This document shows, one piece after another, positions 19,091 through 28,398 of a stretch of DNA of 64,000 nt. Source of the stretch: Saprospiraceae bacterium (lineage in GTDB: Bacteria; Bacteroidota; Bacteroidia; Chitinophagales; Saprospiraceae); the NCBI GenBank assembly GCA_025056735.1, contig JANWVR010000062.1:1-64000 (forward strand). The letters are read 5' to 3'. The notes below the pieces were generated by a model. It was not told the origin of the DNA. It searched no databases and worked only from the letters and a program-made list of their open reading frames with translations. Positions within the stretch are counted from its first letter, which is position 1. Each line of letters opens with the position of its first letter. The position numbers were made by a program, and so were the translations under genes.

Positions 19091-19909
19091 ATGTTTGCTC
19101 AAAAAAATAGCCACATCGCATACAGCTTCGGCCTGACGGCCATCGTGCTCGCCATCGTCGCTGCCGGTTACTACATGTCGCCGGTGGGCTCCTTCGCCGA
19201 GACGCTCTTCTTTGCGCTGGGCGGCAAAATGCCCGAAGGCCTCATCCAGGGAGCGATTTACTTCTGCTTCTTCACGGCCATCTTCGGCGTCAATGCACTG
19301 ACGACCCGGCTGCGCCGCGAGCAGTACGCCTTCACGGCCCGCCTGCTGCCCGAAACGGAGCAGTACGTGCTGTACCCCGAAGACGTCAACCAGATCAAAC
19401 TGAACACCATCGAAGTGGAGCGCCACTTGGGCCAGAGCATCGTAACCGACCTTATCAAGCAGGCGGCCACCAAGTTCCGCGCCAGCCATTCGCCCGCTGA
19501 AGCGTTAGCCATGGTGGAAACGGTGAGCGACATGCACCGCAAATCGTTTGAGCGCGAGTTCTGGGTGGTGAATACCTGCCAGACCCTCATCCCGGCTTTC
19601 GGCTTTCTGGGTACGGTGCTGGGCATGGCCGCCGCCATTTTAAACATGGGCAAGGTGCAGCCCACGGCTCAGGCCGCGCCCTCCATGGGTACGGTTGCTG
19701 CCGCTGTGCCGCAGGCCACGATCAGTACCGCCGATATCTCGACGCTCATTGATAGCCTCGGCACAGCTTTCTTCACCACCATCTTAGCCATCGTGCTGGG
19801 CATCGTCGTGAGCGTGGTAGTCAAGCGCTTAGAAACGCGCGTAGAGGACTTCCTCACCGGCAGCAAGCGCTACGTTGTCGAGAATTTAGTGAACCGCATT
19901 CATTTGTGA
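19091..19909 (+). CDS. MotA/TolQ/ExbB-family proton channel protein
   Basis: TLIPAFGFLGTVLGMAAAILNM and IDSLGTAFFTTILAIVLGIVVSVVVKRLE match TolQ/ExbB TM2/TM3 signatures. Confidence 0.85.
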   Translation: MFAQKNSHIAYSFGLTAIVLAIVAAGYYMSPVGSFAETLFFALGGKMPEGLIQGAIYFCFFTAIFGVNALTTRLRREQYAFTARLLPETEQYVLYPEDVNQIKLNTIEVERHLGQSIVTDLIKQAATKFRASHSPAEALAMVETVSDMHRKSFEREFWVVNTCQTLIPAFGFLGTVLGMAAAILNMGKVQPTAQAAPSMGTVAAAVPQATISTADISTLIDSLGTAFFTTILAIVLGIVVSVVVKRLETRVEDFLTGSKRYVVENLVNRIHL

Positions 19910-19932
19910 TCGTTGTATTGCCTGACCAACCG

Positions 19933-19968
19933 ACGGCGCCCTCCTTGCAGAGCGGCGCCGTTTTTTTT
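19933..19968 (+). terminator. rho-independent terminator
   Basis: ACGGCGCC/GGCGCCGT 8-bp stem followed by T8, 24 nt after the ExbB-like stop codon. Confidence 0.9.
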
Positions 19969-20068
19969 ATGGAACACGCACGGGAGCGCAAGACTCGAGG
20001 CCAGCGAAGATAAGCGCGTTTGCCTCGCGAGTTCGCCCGGCCATCGCAAGTGGTTCCCATGCAAACCC

Positions 20069-20076
20069 TACCTTTG
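20069..20076 (+). promoter_or_regulatory. Bacteroidetes -7 promoter element TACCTTTG
   Basis: Exact TAnnTTTG just upstream of the DUF1573 gene. Confidence 0.6.
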
Positions 20077-20117
20077 CCCGCTCGTTTAATATGCTATTCC
20101 GTTTAACCCATCCCACT

Positions 20118-20603
20118 ATGCAGCGCCTGTTTGTCCTTCTGTTCTCAGCCATTCTCTGGGGCATGGCTTGTCATTCAACTAAAGAGGCACGGCCCGCTTC
20201 AGCCCCTACCCCACCCTCTCCGCCGCCCGTTGCAGAAACGCCTCCCGTAGTGCCGCCGCCCGCCCCGGCCGCCCAGACGTCCGCATTTGTTACCTGGGAT
20301 AAAAAATTCATTGACCTGGGCGCCGTCAAGCGCGGCGAAAAGCGGACGATGTTTTTTGAATTCACCAATACCTCCGGCGAAAATGTCCAGATTGACCTCG
20401 TGGACGCCTGCGAATGCACAAAGGTGGAATACCCGCGCCGCGCCATCGAGCCGGGCCAAAAGGGCCGATTGGACGTAACGTTCGACAGCACCGAAAAGGA
20501 AAAAGCGGAGACCATCCGCATCACGATTGTCTTCAAAAACACACACGCGAACGGGCTGCCGCGGATTGAGGTGGTGGAATACGGGTTTGAAGTGAAAAAT
20601 TAA
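20118..20603 (+). CDS. DUF1573 domain-containing lipoprotein
   Basis: Lipobox WGMACHS; FIDLGAVKRGEKRTMFFEFTNTSGENVQIDLVDACECTKVEYPRRAIEPGQKG. Confidence 0.82.
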   Translation: MQRLFVLLFSAILWGMACHSTKEARPASAPTPPSPPPVAETPPVVPPPAPAAQTSAFVTWDKKFIDLGAVKRGEKRTMFFEFTNTSGENVQIDLVDACECTKVEYPRRAIEPGQKGRLDVTFDSTEKEKAETIRITIVFKNTHANGLPRIEVVEYGFEVKN

Positions 20604-20676
20604 AAGCGAAAAATGAAAAGTGAAAGGGGGGATGGCGCAATTTGGTTAGAAATGACAGGTAAACGCAGACCAATTT

Positions 20677-23600
20677 ATGCTTAGACTTGCTATTTGTTTT
20701 GGCCGAATGGGTTTGGCTATAGCCATGCTCTTCATCGCCAATGGTTTATGGGCTCAGACGGTGGAGCATTTGCGCGGGCTTTCGTGGCGCAATCTTGGGC
20801 CGGGCGCGATGTCGGGGCGCATTACGGCGCTGGCTTGCGACCCGGTGAACCCGCACATTATTTACGCTGGAGCGGCCTCGGGCGGTGTTTGGCGCAGCCG
20901 CAGCGGCGGCACGAACTGGGAGCCTATTTTTGATGCGGCCCCTACTCAGAGCGTGGGCGCTATTGCCATTCATCCTCAAAACCCAGACCTCATCTGGGTG
21001 GGCACAGGGGAGGGAAACCCGCGCAATTCGCAGAACTTTGGCGTCGGCATTTTCAAATCCATAGACGGCGGCCGCACGTGGCAGCACATGGGTTTGGAGA
21101 AAACGCGCGCCATTCACCGTGTGCTGTTGCACCGCGACAACCCAGAGGTAGTGTGGGCCGGAGTGCTTGGTTCACCGTATGGCCCCACGGAGGAGCGAGG
21201 TGTCTATAAGAGCACCGACGGCGGCCGCACGTGGCGGCGCGTGCTGTTTGTCAACGGCCTGACGGGGTGCGCCGAATTGGTCGCCGACCCGAGCAATCCG
21301 AACAAACTCTTCGTCGCTATGTGGGAGTACCAGCGCTGGCCCTGGCACTTCAAATCGGGCGGCTCCGGCTCCGGCTTATACGTCTCCTACGACGGCGGCG
21401 AAACCTGGGAAAAACGCACCGACCGCGACGGCCTGCCCAAAGGCGAACTGGGCCGCATCGGTATTGCCATCGCCCGCAGCAAACCCAATGTGGTGTACGC
21501 CCTCGTCGAAGCCGAAGAAAACGCCCTCTACCGCAGCGACGACGGCGGACGCACCTGGCGCAAAACCACCTCCGAAAACGTGGGCGGCAGGCCGTTCTAT
21601 TACGCCGAAATCTACGTGGACCCCAAAAACGAAAACCGCCTCTACAGCCTGCACACCTACCTGAACCGCAGCGAAGACGGCGGCAAAACCTTCGAGACCT
21701 GGATCGGCTGGAAAATTCACTTAGACCACCACGCCTTCTGGATACACCCCGACAACCCCGATTACATCATCAACGGCAACGACGGCGGCCTCAACATCAC
21801 CTACGATGGCGGCCGTACCTGGCGCTACGCGGAGAACATTCCAGTGGGTCAGTTTTATCACGTCAACATAGACAACGACGTGCCCTACAACGTCTATGGC
21901 GGCCTACAGGACAACGGCTCCTGGGTCGGCCCGTCGGCCGTGTGGCGCAGCGGCGGCATCCGAAACTCCGACTGGCAAGAGGTGTTCTTCGGCGATGGCT
22001 TCGATGTCGTACCCCGGCGCGACGACAACCGCTACCTCTTCGCCATGTCGCAGGGCGGAGAGCTGCACTACATTGACCGCAAAACCGGACACACGCAGTA
22101 CATCCGACCGCTGCACCCCGAAGGCATCCCACTTCGCTTCAACTGGAATGCACCCATCGCCCAAGACCCGTTCCGCGACGGCGGCATCTACTACGGCAGC
22201 CAATTTCTGCACTATTCGCCCGACTACGGACAGACGTGGGAAATCCTGTCGCCCGACCTGACGACCAACGACACCACCAAGCAAAAGCAGCGCCAATCGG
22301 GCGGGCTGACACCCGACGTTACGGGCGCTGAAAACCACTGCACCCTGCTGGCCATAGCCCCCAGCCCGGCGGAAAAAGGCGTCATCTGGGTGGGCACCGA
22401 CGATGGGCATCTGCAACTGACGCGCGACGGCGGCCGCACGTGGCAAAACCTGACCGACCGCCTGCCCGATTGCCCGAAAAACGCCTGGATACCGCACATT
22501 GAAGTCTCCGCGCGCAACGCCGGCGAGGCCTTCGTCGTCGTCAACAACTACCGCCAAAACGACTGGCGCCCTTACCTCTACCACACGACTGACTACGGCC
22601 GCAAATGGAAGCGGTTGGCCGATGAAAAAGACGTAGCCGCCTTTTGCCTGTCGGTCGTGCAAGACCCGGAAGTGCCCCAACTGCTCTTCCTCGGCACCGA
22701 CCAGGGCCTCTACTTCAGCCTCGACTACGGCAAAACCTGGACAGCCTGGCCCCGCCCTACGCCCGACAAGCCCAACGGCCTGCCCGCCATGCCGGTGCAA
22801 GACATGAAAATACACCCGCGCGACGGCGACCTTATCCTGGGCACTTTCGGGCGCGGCATCTGGATTTTAGACAACCTGTCCCCCTTGCGCGACTTAGCGA
22901 ACGCCTCGCAAGCCAATAGACCGCTGCGCGCATTGCCGCCTCAAACGGCCTATCTGGCCGCCTGGCGCTCCTACGAGGGTCCGCGCTTTTCAGCCGACGC
23001 CACCTACGAGGCTCCCACTAAAAGCACCACAGCGCGCATTCCAGTCTGGATTAGCCCAGAAATTCTATCCAAAATAGAAAAAAAGGAGGAAAAAACGGAA
23101 AAGGCTGAGCCTGCGCGCGAACCTGCCAGCCGACCGCGCGGACGCGGCCAAAATGCCGCTCCCAAAAAGGAAAAAGCGACTGTCCTCGTCCTTTCTATGC
23201 AGGGCGACACGCTGCGCCGCTGGAAGGCGGATGTGGATACGGGCTTCAACTACATCGTTTGGAACTTAGACACACGCGGCGTGGATTTTCCAAGCAACCG
23301 CGAACCCGATGCCGACCGCTTAGAGCCCGGCGGCGGGCCTGCCGTTCTTCCTGGAACGTATCGCGTCGTTGTGCAGGTGCGCGACCACACCGACTCCACT
23401 ACCGTAACCGTACAGGACGACCCGCGCTTGAGCATTTCCGTGGAGCAACGTCGCGCCAAAGCAGAGGCTCTGCGCCGCTTCTACCCCACCATCGAGCGGG
23501 CCACACAGCTGTACGAACGCCTGAAAAAGGCCGAAAAGACCATCCAGACCGTCGAGAGCGCGTTAGCCAACACGCCCGATAGCCTCAAGAAAGAGGTGCT

Positions 23601-23898
23601 CGAGCGCGGCAAGGCCCTGCGCGACAGCATTGCCATGCTGAAGGAGCTGTTCTTCGCCCAGAAAGAAGGCAAGGGCATTCAGCGCAATCCGGACGGCGTC
23701 AACAGCGCGCTAAACCGCGCCATCAGCTACCTCAGCGCCTCGCCGGGAGCGCCCAATGCCGCCGCGCAAATCGCAGTGCGCGAGGCCGAGAAAACGCTAT
23801 CGGACACCGAAAAGCGCGTAGAAAACGTGTTGGGCAATCCCTGGAGCGAGTATCGCCAGAGGGTAGAGCGAACGCCCGTTTCGCTGTTTCGAGAATAG
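20677..23898 (+). CDS. VPS10/sortilin-like BNR-repeat (beta-propeller) exported protein
   Basis: Repeated S.DGGRTW / DYGKTW Asp-box motifs; signal peptide. Confidence 0.88.
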   Translation: MLRLAICFGRMGLAIAMLFIANGLWAQTVEHLRGLSWRNLGPGAMSGRITALACDPVNPHIIYAGAASGGVWRSRSGGTNWEPIFDAAPTQSVGAIAIHPQNPDLIWVGTGEGNPRNSQNFGVGIFKSIDGGRTWQHMGLEKTRAIHRVLLHRDNPEVVWAGVLGSPYGPTEERGVYKSTDGGRTWRRVLFVNGLTGCAELVADPSNPNKLFVAMWEYQRWPWHFKSGGSGSGLYVSYDGGETWEKRTDRDGLPKGELGRIGIAIARSKPNVVYALVEAEENALYRSDDGGRTWRKTTSENVGGRPFYYAEIYVDPKNENRLYSLHTYLNRSEDGGKTFETWIGWKIHLDHHAFWIHPDNPDYIINGNDGGLNITYDGGRTWRYAENIPVGQFYHVNIDNDVPYNVYGGLQDNGSWVGPSAVWRSGGIRNSDWQEVFFGDGFDVVPRRDDNRYLFAMSQGGELHYIDRKTGHTQYIRPLHPEGIPLRFNWNAPIAQDPFRDGGIYYGSQFLHYSPDYGQTWEILSPDLTTNDTTKQKQRQSGGLTPDVTGAENHCTLLAIAPSPAEKGVIWVGTDDGHLQLTRDGGRTWQNLTDRLPDCPKNAWIPHIEVSARNAGEAFVVVNNYRQNDWRPYLYHTTDYGRKWKRLADEKDVAAFCLSVVQDPEVPQLLFLGTDQGLYFSLDYGKTWTAWPRPTPDKPNGLPAMPVQDMKIHPRDGDLILGTFGRGIWILDNLSPLRDLANASQANRPLRALPPQTAYLAAWRSYEGPRFSADATYEAPTKSTTARIPVWISPEILSKIEKKEEKTEKAEPAREPASRPRGRGQNAAPKKEKATVLVLSMQGDTLRRWKADVDTGFNYIVWNLDTRGVDFPSNREPDADRLEPGGGPAVLPGTYRVVVQVRDHTDSTTVTVQDDPRLSISVEQRRAKAEALRRFYPTIERATQLYERLKKAEKTIQTVESALANTPDSLKKEVLERGKALRDSIAMLKELFFAQKEGKGIQRNPDGVNSALNRAISYLSASPGAPNAAAQIAVREAEKTLSDTEKRVENVLGNPWSEYRQRVERTPVSLFRE

Positions 23899-23910
23899 TC
23901 ATTCGCTGGC

Positions 23911-23965
23911 CAGAAGAGGCGTCCTGAAGGCAGCTCCTGCAAAAGACGCCTCTTCTGCCTTTTTT
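23911..23965 (+). terminator. rho-independent terminator
   Basis: 13-bp perfect stem CAGAAGAGGCGTC/GACGCCTCTTCTG followed by CC and T6. Confidence 0.9.
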
Positions 23966-23967
23966 AA

Positions 23968-25620
23968 ATGGAACACCGCATGACCCACGCGCTTCGCATT
24001 GTCGTTGTCGGCTCTTCTACGGCGGCTGGCCAGGGTGCCGAGCCCCCCGAACGGGCGTGGGCGCATCGCTACAGCGAGCATCTGAAGGCGCTGCATCCGG
24101 AGAGCGAGGTGGTCAACTTAGCGCTGGGCGGCCTTCAGACGTTTCACCTCATGCCCACCGGTCACCGCCCGCCGCCGGCGCGCCCCCTGCCCGACCCGGA
24201 GCGCAACATCAGCAAAGCGCTGACGTTCAGGCCCAACGCCATCCTGGTGCAGACGCCCTCCAACGACGCTGCCGCTAACTACGGCGCCTCCGAGCAGCTG
24301 GCCAACTTCGATCTCTTGCTCAAGCATGCTCTGCAGCAAGGTGTTCCAGTTTGGTTCTTTGGCCCGCAACCGCGCAACTTTTTGCCCGAACAGCGGCGCA
24401 TCCAGCGCGAATTGCGCCAGGCCATGCAGGCGCGCTATGGCCCGCTGTTCATAGACGTCTGGGACGCCTTAGCGGATGCCGACGACGGCCTGCTGCCCGA
24501 ATGCGACAGCGGCGACGGAGCGCACCTGAACAACGAGGGGCACGCGCGCATCTTAGCGGCAGTGCTGCGCGCCGACATCCTCGGCGCCCTGAGCCGCGCC
24601 GATCAGGCGCCAGACTACTGGACAAGCCGGGTACCCGTGCTGGCAGAATGGGCCAAACACCGGCCAAAGACGCGCCACCCGCGCGCTTCCCTGCAAAGGC
24701 TGCAAGCCTGGGCGCGCCTCGTACGCCTGCCCAATCTTTTGATTATGGTGCTGGCGCTGGCGTTGCCCTATTGGGCAGTATTGCGCCCGGCCATAGAGCG
24801 GAGCGGTGCAAAGCCCGCCCTGGAAGCCTTTCCTTTTATCGTTTTATCGCTGGCTACGGTGCTGACTGCTGCCGCTGGCTACGTCCTGAACGACTACCAC
24901 GACCGGACGCTGGATGCCCTCAACCGCCCGCACCGCGTGGTGATAGGGCGCTGGCTTTCGCTGAAGCAGGCAAGGCGGCTTTATGGAATGTTGCTGCTGC
25001 TGGCGCTGCTCTCTGGAATAGGGCTGAGCCTGTTGCTGAGCAACGGGCTACTGGCAGCGGTTTTTGTGGGCGCCTCGTTGTTGCTCTCCCTCTACGCCTG
25101 GCGGCTTAAATGCACGCCTCTTGCCGGCAACGCATCGGTGGCGCTGCTGTGTGGGCTGACGCCGCTGCTGCCCTGGATAGCCGAGCGCCCGCACCAGGAG
25201 AGCCTCGCATCATCGAGCACCGGTCAAATGGCGCTGACCTGGCTGGGGGTGTACGCGCTGTTTGCGTTTCTGACCAATCTGTGGCGCGAACAAGTCAAAG
25301 ACTTAGAGGACGCTGCGGGCGATGCAGCCGGCGGCTGCCAGACGCTGCCTGTGCGGCTGGGCATAGCGGCAGCACAACGGGTGGCGGTGGGTACAGGACT
25401 GTTGCTGTCGGCGCTCGCAGGCGGGCTGCTGGGCTGGCAAGCCGAGACCGGAGCAACGGTAACGGCCCTGGCGGCTGGCGTCATTGGCGTGGGCCTGCCC
25501 TCGGCAATGCTGGTGGGTTTGCTCTATCGCGCCTCCGAGCGCCGGCATTTTTCGCAGGTGAGTTTTGGCATAAAAATGCTGATGCTGACAGGACTGCTGG
25601 CCCTGTTGCTGATAAAATGA
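23968..25620 (+). CDS. fusion protein: N-terminal SGNH/GDSL hydrolase-like domain + C-terminal UbiA-family prenyltransferase
   Basis: N-term VVVGSSTAAGQGA...DGAHLNNEGH; C-term NDYHDRTLDALNRPHR and DLEDAAGDAAGG Asp-rich UbiA motifs with multiple TMs. Confidence 0.85.
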   Translation: MEHRMTHALRIVVVGSSTAAGQGAEPPERAWAHRYSEHLKALHPESEVVNLALGGLQTFHLMPTGHRPPPARPLPDPERNISKALTFRPNAILVQTPSNDAAANYGASEQLANFDLLLKHALQQGVPVWFFGPQPRNFLPEQRRIQRELRQAMQARYGPLFIDVWDALADADDGLLPECDSGDGAHLNNEGHARILAAVLRADILGALSRADQAPDYWTSRVPVLAEWAKHRPKTRHPRASLQRLQAWARLVRLPNLLIMVLALALPYWAVLRPAIERSGAKPALEAFPFIVLSLATVLTAAAGYVLNDYHDRTLDALNRPHRVVIGRWLSLKQARRLYGMLLLLALLSGIGLSLLLSNGLLAAVFVGASLLLSLYAWRLKCTPLAGNASVALLCGLTPLLPWIAERPHQESLASSSTGQMALTWLGVYALFAFLTNLWREQVKDLEDAAGDAAGGCQTLPVRLGIAAAQRVAVGTGLLLSALAGGLLGWQAETGATVTALAAGVIGVGLPSAMLVGLLYRASERRHFSQVSFGIKMLMLTGLLALLLIK

Positions 25621-25671
25621 GCCGCTGACGCATTCTGGTCATCTGGCGTCTGGCGCATCTTTGCGCCCGTC

Positions 25672-26256
25672 ATGCGCACGAATGGTCTGTTTCCCAACCG
25701 CCCTCTGATTTTGGTGTCCAAAAGCCCGCGCCGTCGGCAGTTGTTGCAGGAGGCCGGTTTTACCTTTAGCGTTCAAGGGCTGGACGTAGATGAGAGTTTC
25801 CCCGACAACATGCCTGTAGAGGAGGTGGCCGAACACCTGGCTCGCCGCAAAGCACACGCCGGGCGGCATTTAATAACCGGCGAGGAGATTTTGATTTCGG
25901 CCGACTCGGTGGTCATCCGCGAGGGCTGCATTTACAACAAGCCTGAAGATTACGAGGAGGCTGCGCACATGCTGCGCCAGCTGTCGGGCGCGCAGCATAC
26001 GGTGATTACAGGTGTCTGCTTGCTGTCCGCCGAGCGCGAACGGTCGTTTTCCGACCGCTCAGAGGTGTTTTTTGAGCCGCTCACAGAAGAGGAAATTGAT
26101 TTTTACATCCGCAATTACCGGCCCTTTGACAAGGCAGGCGCTTATGGCGTGCAGGAATGGGTGGGTTTGTGCAAGATACGCCGCATCGAAGGCTCGTATG
26201 CCAACGTGATGGGCCTGCCGGTGCATCGCGTCTATGCCGAATTGAAGTTTTTTTGA
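25672..26256 (+). CDS. maf: Maf family nucleotide pyrophosphatase
   Basis: LILVSKSPRRRQLLQEAGF; ILISADSVV; GAYGVQEWVGLCKIRRIEGSYANVMGLPV. Confidence 0.92.
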   Translation: MRTNGLFPNRPLILVSKSPRRRQLLQEAGFTFSVQGLDVDESFPDNMPVEEVAEHLARRKAHAGRHLITGEEILISADSVVIREGCIYNKPEDYEEAAHMLRQLSGAQHTVITGVCLLSAERERSFSDRSEVFFEPLTEEEIDFYIRNYRPFDKAGAYGVQEWVGLCKIRRIEGSYANVMGLPVHRVYAELKFF

Positions 26257-26260
26257 ACAG

Positions 26261-27358
26261 ATGGCTCGCATTGCGCTGACGGTAACGAACGACCTGACCT
26301 ACGACCAGCGGATGCAGCGCATTGCCGGCGCGTTGACGCGGGCGGGCCACAGCGTTGTGCTCATTGGGCGGCAGTTGCCCGAGTCGGCGCCGTTGCCGGC
26401 GCGTTCTTTCGAGCAGCGGCGCCTGCGGTGTTGGTTTCGCCGGGGGCCGCTTTTTTATATGGAATACAATGTTCGTCTGTTTATTTTTCTGTTGCGACTG
26501 TCTGTGGATGCTATTGGAGCGGTGGACTTGGATACGCTGTTGGCGGCCTGCGCAGCGGCGCGTTTGCGCCGAAAGGCGTTAGTTTTTGATGCGCATGAAT
26601 ACTTTACCGAGACGCCCGAAGTAACCGACCGGCCGGTGGTGAAGTGGGTCTGGGAAGCGGTGGCTCGTCTCTGCCTGCCTTTTTGCCGAAGGGCATACAC
26701 CGTAGGGCCAGCCTTGGCCGACATCTTTACTCGAAAATATGGACTGCCCTTCGAGGTCGTGCGCAATGTGCCCGAAGCCACGCCGCTGCCCAAAGCGCCT
26801 CCCGCTGTTCCTCCCTATGTGCTGCTCTACCAGGGCGCGCTCAACGAAGGGCGCGGCCTCGAAGCGATGTTGCAGGCCCTGACGCGCTTAGACGACTGCG
26901 AGCTGTGGCTGGCGGGCGAGGGCGACTTGTCAGCATCGCTGCGGCGTTTGGCGCAGGAGCTGCATTTAGGCCCGCGCGTCCGTTTTCTGGGCCGCCTGAC
27001 GCCGGAGGTGTTGCGCGCGCTGACCCCAAACGCCTGGCTGGGCGTGAATGTGTTGGAAAAAAAAGGCCTTAGCTATTACTACTCGTTGGCCAACAAGTTT
27101 TTCGACTACGTGCAGGCCGGTGTGCCCGTGCTGACGATGAATTTCCCGGAATATCGGGCGCTGAATGCGCAGCACCCAGTGGCCTGTTTGCTGGATGACC
27201 TCAGCCCGGAGGCCGTCGTGGAGGCGGTGCGGCATTTGCAGCAGCATCCCGAGGAATACGAAGCGCTGCGCCAGGCGACGCTTCGCGCGCGTTTAGAATG
27301 GACATGGGAACGGGAGGAAGCCCGTCTGCTGGCCCTTTGGGCCGAAGCGTTCGCTTGA
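26261..27358 (+). CDS. glycosyltransferase family 4-like
   Basis: LTYDQRMQRIAGALTRAGHSVVLIGR; LYQGALNEGRGLEAMLQAL; NVLEKKGLSYYYSLANKFFDYVQAGVPVL. Confidence 0.85.
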   Translation: MARIALTVTNDLTYDQRMQRIAGALTRAGHSVVLIGRQLPESAPLPARSFEQRRLRCWFRRGPLFYMEYNVRLFIFLLRLSVDAIGAVDLDTLLAACAAARLRRKALVFDAHEYFTETPEVTDRPVVKWVWEAVARLCLPFCRRAYTVGPALADIFTRKYGLPFEVVRNVPEATPLPKAPPAVPPYVLLYQGALNEGRGLEAMLQALTRLDDCELWLAGEGDLSASLRRLAQELHLGPRVRFLGRLTPEVLRALTPNAWLGVNVLEKKGLSYYYSLANKFFDYVQAGVPVLTMNFPEYRALNAQHPVACLLDDLSPEAVVEAVRHLQQHPEEYEALRQATLRARLEWTWEREEARLLALWAEAFA

Positions 27359-27365
27359 GGCGGAG

Positions 27366-27373
27366 TACCTTTG
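27366..27373 (+). promoter_or_regulatory. Bacteroidetes -7 promoter element TACCTTTG
   Basis: Exact TAnnTTTG in the short GT4-SixA intergenic gap. Confidence 0.55.
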
Positions 27374-27397
27374 CGCGAAAACGCACACGCTCTGCCT

Positions 27398-27892
27398 ATG
27401 CGCATGCTTTATTTGATCCGGCACGCCAAGTCCAGTTGGGATCACCCGGGTCTTCGTGACTTTGAGCGCCCGCTTAACGACCGCGGCCACCGCGACGCGC
27501 CGGAAATGGCGCGGTTGCTCCGAAGTAAAGGAATCCGGCCCGACCTCATCGTCAGCAGCCCGGCCAGACGCGCGCTGACGACGGCACAGTACTTCGCCCA
27601 AACCTTTGGTATAGCCGAAGAAGACATTGTGCGCGAGGAAGACATCTATGAAGCCTCTACCTCCGATATCCTGCGCATCATTCGCGCCCTGCCCGATGAA
27701 GTGCATACCGTTTTCCTTTTCGGCCATAACCCGACGTTTACCGACGTAGTCAATCAATTTTCGCAGACATACATCGCCAACATACCCACCTGCGGCATTG
27801 CCGAGCTGGCGGCCAGCGTAGAGCGCTGGGCAGACGTCCGCCAGGAAAACACCCGGCTCATCCAGTGCTTTTTCCCAAAAGATGTGTTGTAA
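27398..27892 (+). CDS. SixA-like histidine phosphatase
   Basis: MLYLIRHAKSSWDHPGLRDFERPLNDRGHRDAPEMARLL; FLFGHNPTFTD. Confidence 0.88.
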   Translation: MRMLYLIRHAKSSWDHPGLRDFERPLNDRGHRDAPEMARLLRSKGIRPDLIVSSPARRALTTAQYFAQTFGIAEEDIVREEDIYEASTSDILRIIRALPDEVHTVFLFGHNPTFTDVVNQFSQTYIANIPTCGIAELAASVERWADVRQENTRLIQCFFPKDVL

Positions 27893-27923
27893 ATTGGTAC
27901 ACTTTTCTTCAATATCACTTGTA

Positions 27924-28349
27924 ATGAAGGGAGGCTTTTTTCGCCGTAGCGGTCGCAATGCCGGCGCAAAGTGCCGTCGAGGGTGCGGTGCTCTGCTCGC
28001 GAGCGCTTCTCGCGGGCATTGGGCCACCTTCCGGCGCGCTGGCCTTTGCCTGTTGTTGGCGCTGGCCGTAGCGGCCTGCCAATCGCCGGAGCAAACGCGC
28101 CTGCCCGAAGAGACCCTCGCGCGCGTCATGGCCGATCTGCACATCGCTGAGGCCGCCACCACTGGCCTTACGGGCTTTCGCAAAGACAGCTTGTTGTACT
28201 TGTATTACGAACAGATTTTCGCCCTTCACGGCGTAAAACGCGAAGATTATGAGCATGATATACGCCTGTTGAGCCGCGATGAGAACCGTATGATGCGCCT
28301 TGTTGAAGCCGCTGAAGACCTCCTGAAGGAAGCTTCAGGCGAGCAATAA
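27924..28349 (+). CDS. DUF4296-like lipoprotein
   Basis: LLLALAVAACQSPEQTRLPEETLARVMADLHIAEA..YYEQIFALHGVKREDYEHDIRLLSRD; start codon choice uncertain. Confidence 0.72.
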   Translation: MKGGFFRRSGRNAGAKCRRGCGALLASASRGHWATFRRAGLCLLLALAVAACQSPEQTRLPEETLARVMADLHIAEAATTGLTGFRKDSLLYLYYEQIFALHGVKREDYEHDIRLLSRDENRMMRLVEAAEDLLKEASGEQ

Positions 28350-28398
28350 TTTTTACCCTGCTAAATCTGCGCAAAGACACGCCCGAACGCCGACGCCC

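Noticed and set aside
21904-22815. 303-aa minus ORF opposite the BNR protein
   Set aside because: Antisense shadow ORF; composition-driven, with no domain and no upstream signals.
27293-28183. 296-aa minus ORF overlapping sixA and DUF4296
   Set aside because: Spans two well-supported + strand genes and their intergenic gap.
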